Below, one piece after another: positions 43,665 to 44,692 of a stretch of 44,692 bases of DNA. The DNA lies in assembly GCA_029261875.1 (NCBI GenBank), contig JAJDAL010000053.1, positions 1 to 44,692 on the forward strand, given 5' to 3'. The position numbers and the translations under genes were made by a program. Every line of letters begins with the position of its first letter. Within the stretch, counting starts at the first letter, position 1. This DNA is from Deltaproteobacteria bacterium (lineage in GTDB: Bacteria; Myxococcota_A; UBA9160; JAJDAL01). The notes beneath the pieces are model-generated. The model saw only the letters and a program-made list of their open reading frames with translations. It was not told where the DNA came from and did not search any database.

Positions 43665-44692
43665 CTAGCTCGCGGAGTCTTGTTCGTTACCCATCACCAC
43701 GCGCGGCGTCAGGAACATCAACAGCTCCTTGCGATTGTCCTTGATGATGCTGTTGCGGAAGGCCGCTCCGATGAACGGAATGTCCTGCAGGTACGGAACG
43801 CCCGCTCGGGAATCACTGTTGTTGAGCACATAGACGCCACCGATCACGAGCGTCTGTCCGTCCTGAACCAGCGTCTCGGTTTCCGCTTCGTTGGTGTCCA
43901 GGGGCGGACAATCGGAGTTGGTCGCGATCGCGAAGTTCGGCGTATTCGTTTCCAGCCGGATTTTCATGATCACGCTGCGGTCCGAGGTGATGTGCGGCGT
44001 CACTTCCAAGCCCAAGACGGCCTTCTTGAACTCGATGGATGTGGTTCGCGTCTCCTGATCGAACACCTGGCACGGGAACGATGCACCCTGACCGATCCGG
44101 GCCGGTCGGTTGTCCAGCGTCACGATGCGGGGACTCGATACGATCTTGGCGTCACCGTTGTTCTCCGCCGCCTGGAGTTCCACGTCGATATCGATGATGT
44201 CTTTGATCAGCCGCACACCGCTGCTGATGGTTCCCGCTGCGTCTGCCGCCGCCAGGCTGGTCGCCAATGCGGTGGTGTTTTCACTCGACGTCGCGGTATC
44301 GGGATCCTTCAGCGCGATATCGCGACGCGCGATATTGTCGTGATCCGTAGTCGGATCCACGCCGATGGACCAGCTCGAGCCCAGAGAGCGCGAGTACTCG
44401 ATCGTCGCTTCCTCGATGCGCGCCTCGATCAGGACCTGAGGCGTCTGGGTATCCACGGCCTTGATGAGCGCTGTAGCCTCATCGATGACCGACGGAATAT
44501 CCTTGATGATGATGGTGCTGGTGCGCGTGTCGACCAACACCGATCCGCGCGCCGTGAGCAGCGGCTGCACCATGGTGCTGACTTCGTCCACGTTCGCGTA
44601 ATTCACCGGCTGCATCTTGACGACGAGATCTTCGAGCTTCTCTTGGGCGCGGCGCTCCTGGAGGCGCGCCTCGCGTTCCTGTTGGATCAGGT
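43665..44692 (-). CDS. pilQ: Type IV pilus secretin PilQ, N-terminus cut by window edge
   Basis: The frame is open to the right edge and already encodes about 341 residues of the C-terminal secretin part. Visible PilQ features are an ERRAQEKLED-type helix before the N1 domain; VNYANVDEVSTMVQPLLTAR and VDTRTSTIIIKDIPSVID; the start of the secretin core QVLIEARIEEATIEYSRSLG; VTPHITSDRSVIMKIRLETN; TNEAETETLVQDGQTLVIGG; and VPYLQDIPFIGAAFRNS followed by KELLMFLTPRVV. This domain forms the outer-membrane ring through which type IV pili pass. The extracellular amino-terminal region and signal peptide lie outside the window. It is the most upstream gene visible in the minus-strand cluster leading to aroB. 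Confidence 0.95.
   Translation of the reverse strand, partial: LIQQEREARLQERRAQEKLEDLVVKMQPVNYANVDEVSTMVQPLLTARGSVLVDTRTSTIIIKDIPSVIDEATALIKAVDTQTPQVLIEARIEEATIEYSRSLGSSWSIGVDPTTDHDNIARRDIALKDPDTATSSENTTALATSLAAADAAGTISSGVRLIKDIIDIDVELQAAENNGDAKIVSSPRIVTLDNRPARIGQGASFPCQVFDQETRTTSIEFKKAVLGLEVTPHITSDRSVIMKIRLETNTPNFAIATNSDCPPLDTNEAETETLVQDGQTLVIGGVYVLNNSDSRAGVPYLQDIPFIGAAFRNSIIKDNRKELLMFLTPRVVMGNEQDSAS

Overview
The window is high-GC DNA from a Gram-negative bacterium. Its gene content suggests a deltaproteobacterial or myxobacterial-type lineage: a type IV pilus secretin next to aroB, a Roadblock/LC7 protein among TPR proteins, a GspA/ExeA-type ATPase, many secreted beta-propeller or Cys-rich proteins, and C-terminal sorting tails of PEP-CTERM and Cys-hydrophobic-Arg type. 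This placement is an inference. At least five genes (cgs, the ATP-grasp gene, aroB, lplA-like, Roadblock) appear to start at TTG.

Layout. 1-7.6 kb: cell-envelope and secreted proteins, namely a large lipoprotein cut by the left edge, a structural-looking exported protein, a DUF4185-like propeller with two C-terminal beta-sandwich modules, and a Cys-rich helical-repeat protein. 7.6-17.3 kb: a sterol-methyltransferase-like enzyme downstream of a 2865-residue cyclic beta-1,2-glucan synthase. 17.7-18.7 kb: a pirin followed by a YcaC-type hydrolase broken after about 22 codons.

18.7-36.2 kb is the most unusual part. A tRNA-Gly(CCC) gene lies at 36144-36219 on the minus strand, and pieces of its 3' end recur in the same orientation at 29926-30018, 21844-21866 and 18702-18734. 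These look like attachment-site scars that divide the region into three blocks. Block 1 (18.7-21.8 kb) has two lipoproteins, the catalytic C-terminal scrap of a tyrosine recombinase, and a cobalamin riboswitch placed before a PEP-CTERM-like beta-propeller gene. Block 2 (21.9-29.9 kb) is a complete ATP-grasp / alpha-E / transglutaminase / DUF2126 peptide-modification cluster. One of its members carries an amidotransferase domain whose catalytic Cys is Ser. Block 3 (30.0-36.1 kb) has a TPR protein and a 1311-residue VCBS-repeat protein whose last codon is 13 bases from the tRNA. In the 29.9 kb copy the tRNA T-loop is split by a 47-base insert that can fold into a three-way junction. The beginning of the same chimera is present at 18.7 kb.

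36.4-44.7 kb is a compact, minus-strand, core-like cluster: pilQ (cut by the right edge), aroB, a TPR protein, a Roadblock protein, aroQ, a lipoate-ligase-like gene, a large TPR protein and the GspA/ExeA-type ATPase. Several genes overlap by four bases. Shikimate enzymes and type IV pilus/polarity functions are interleaved.
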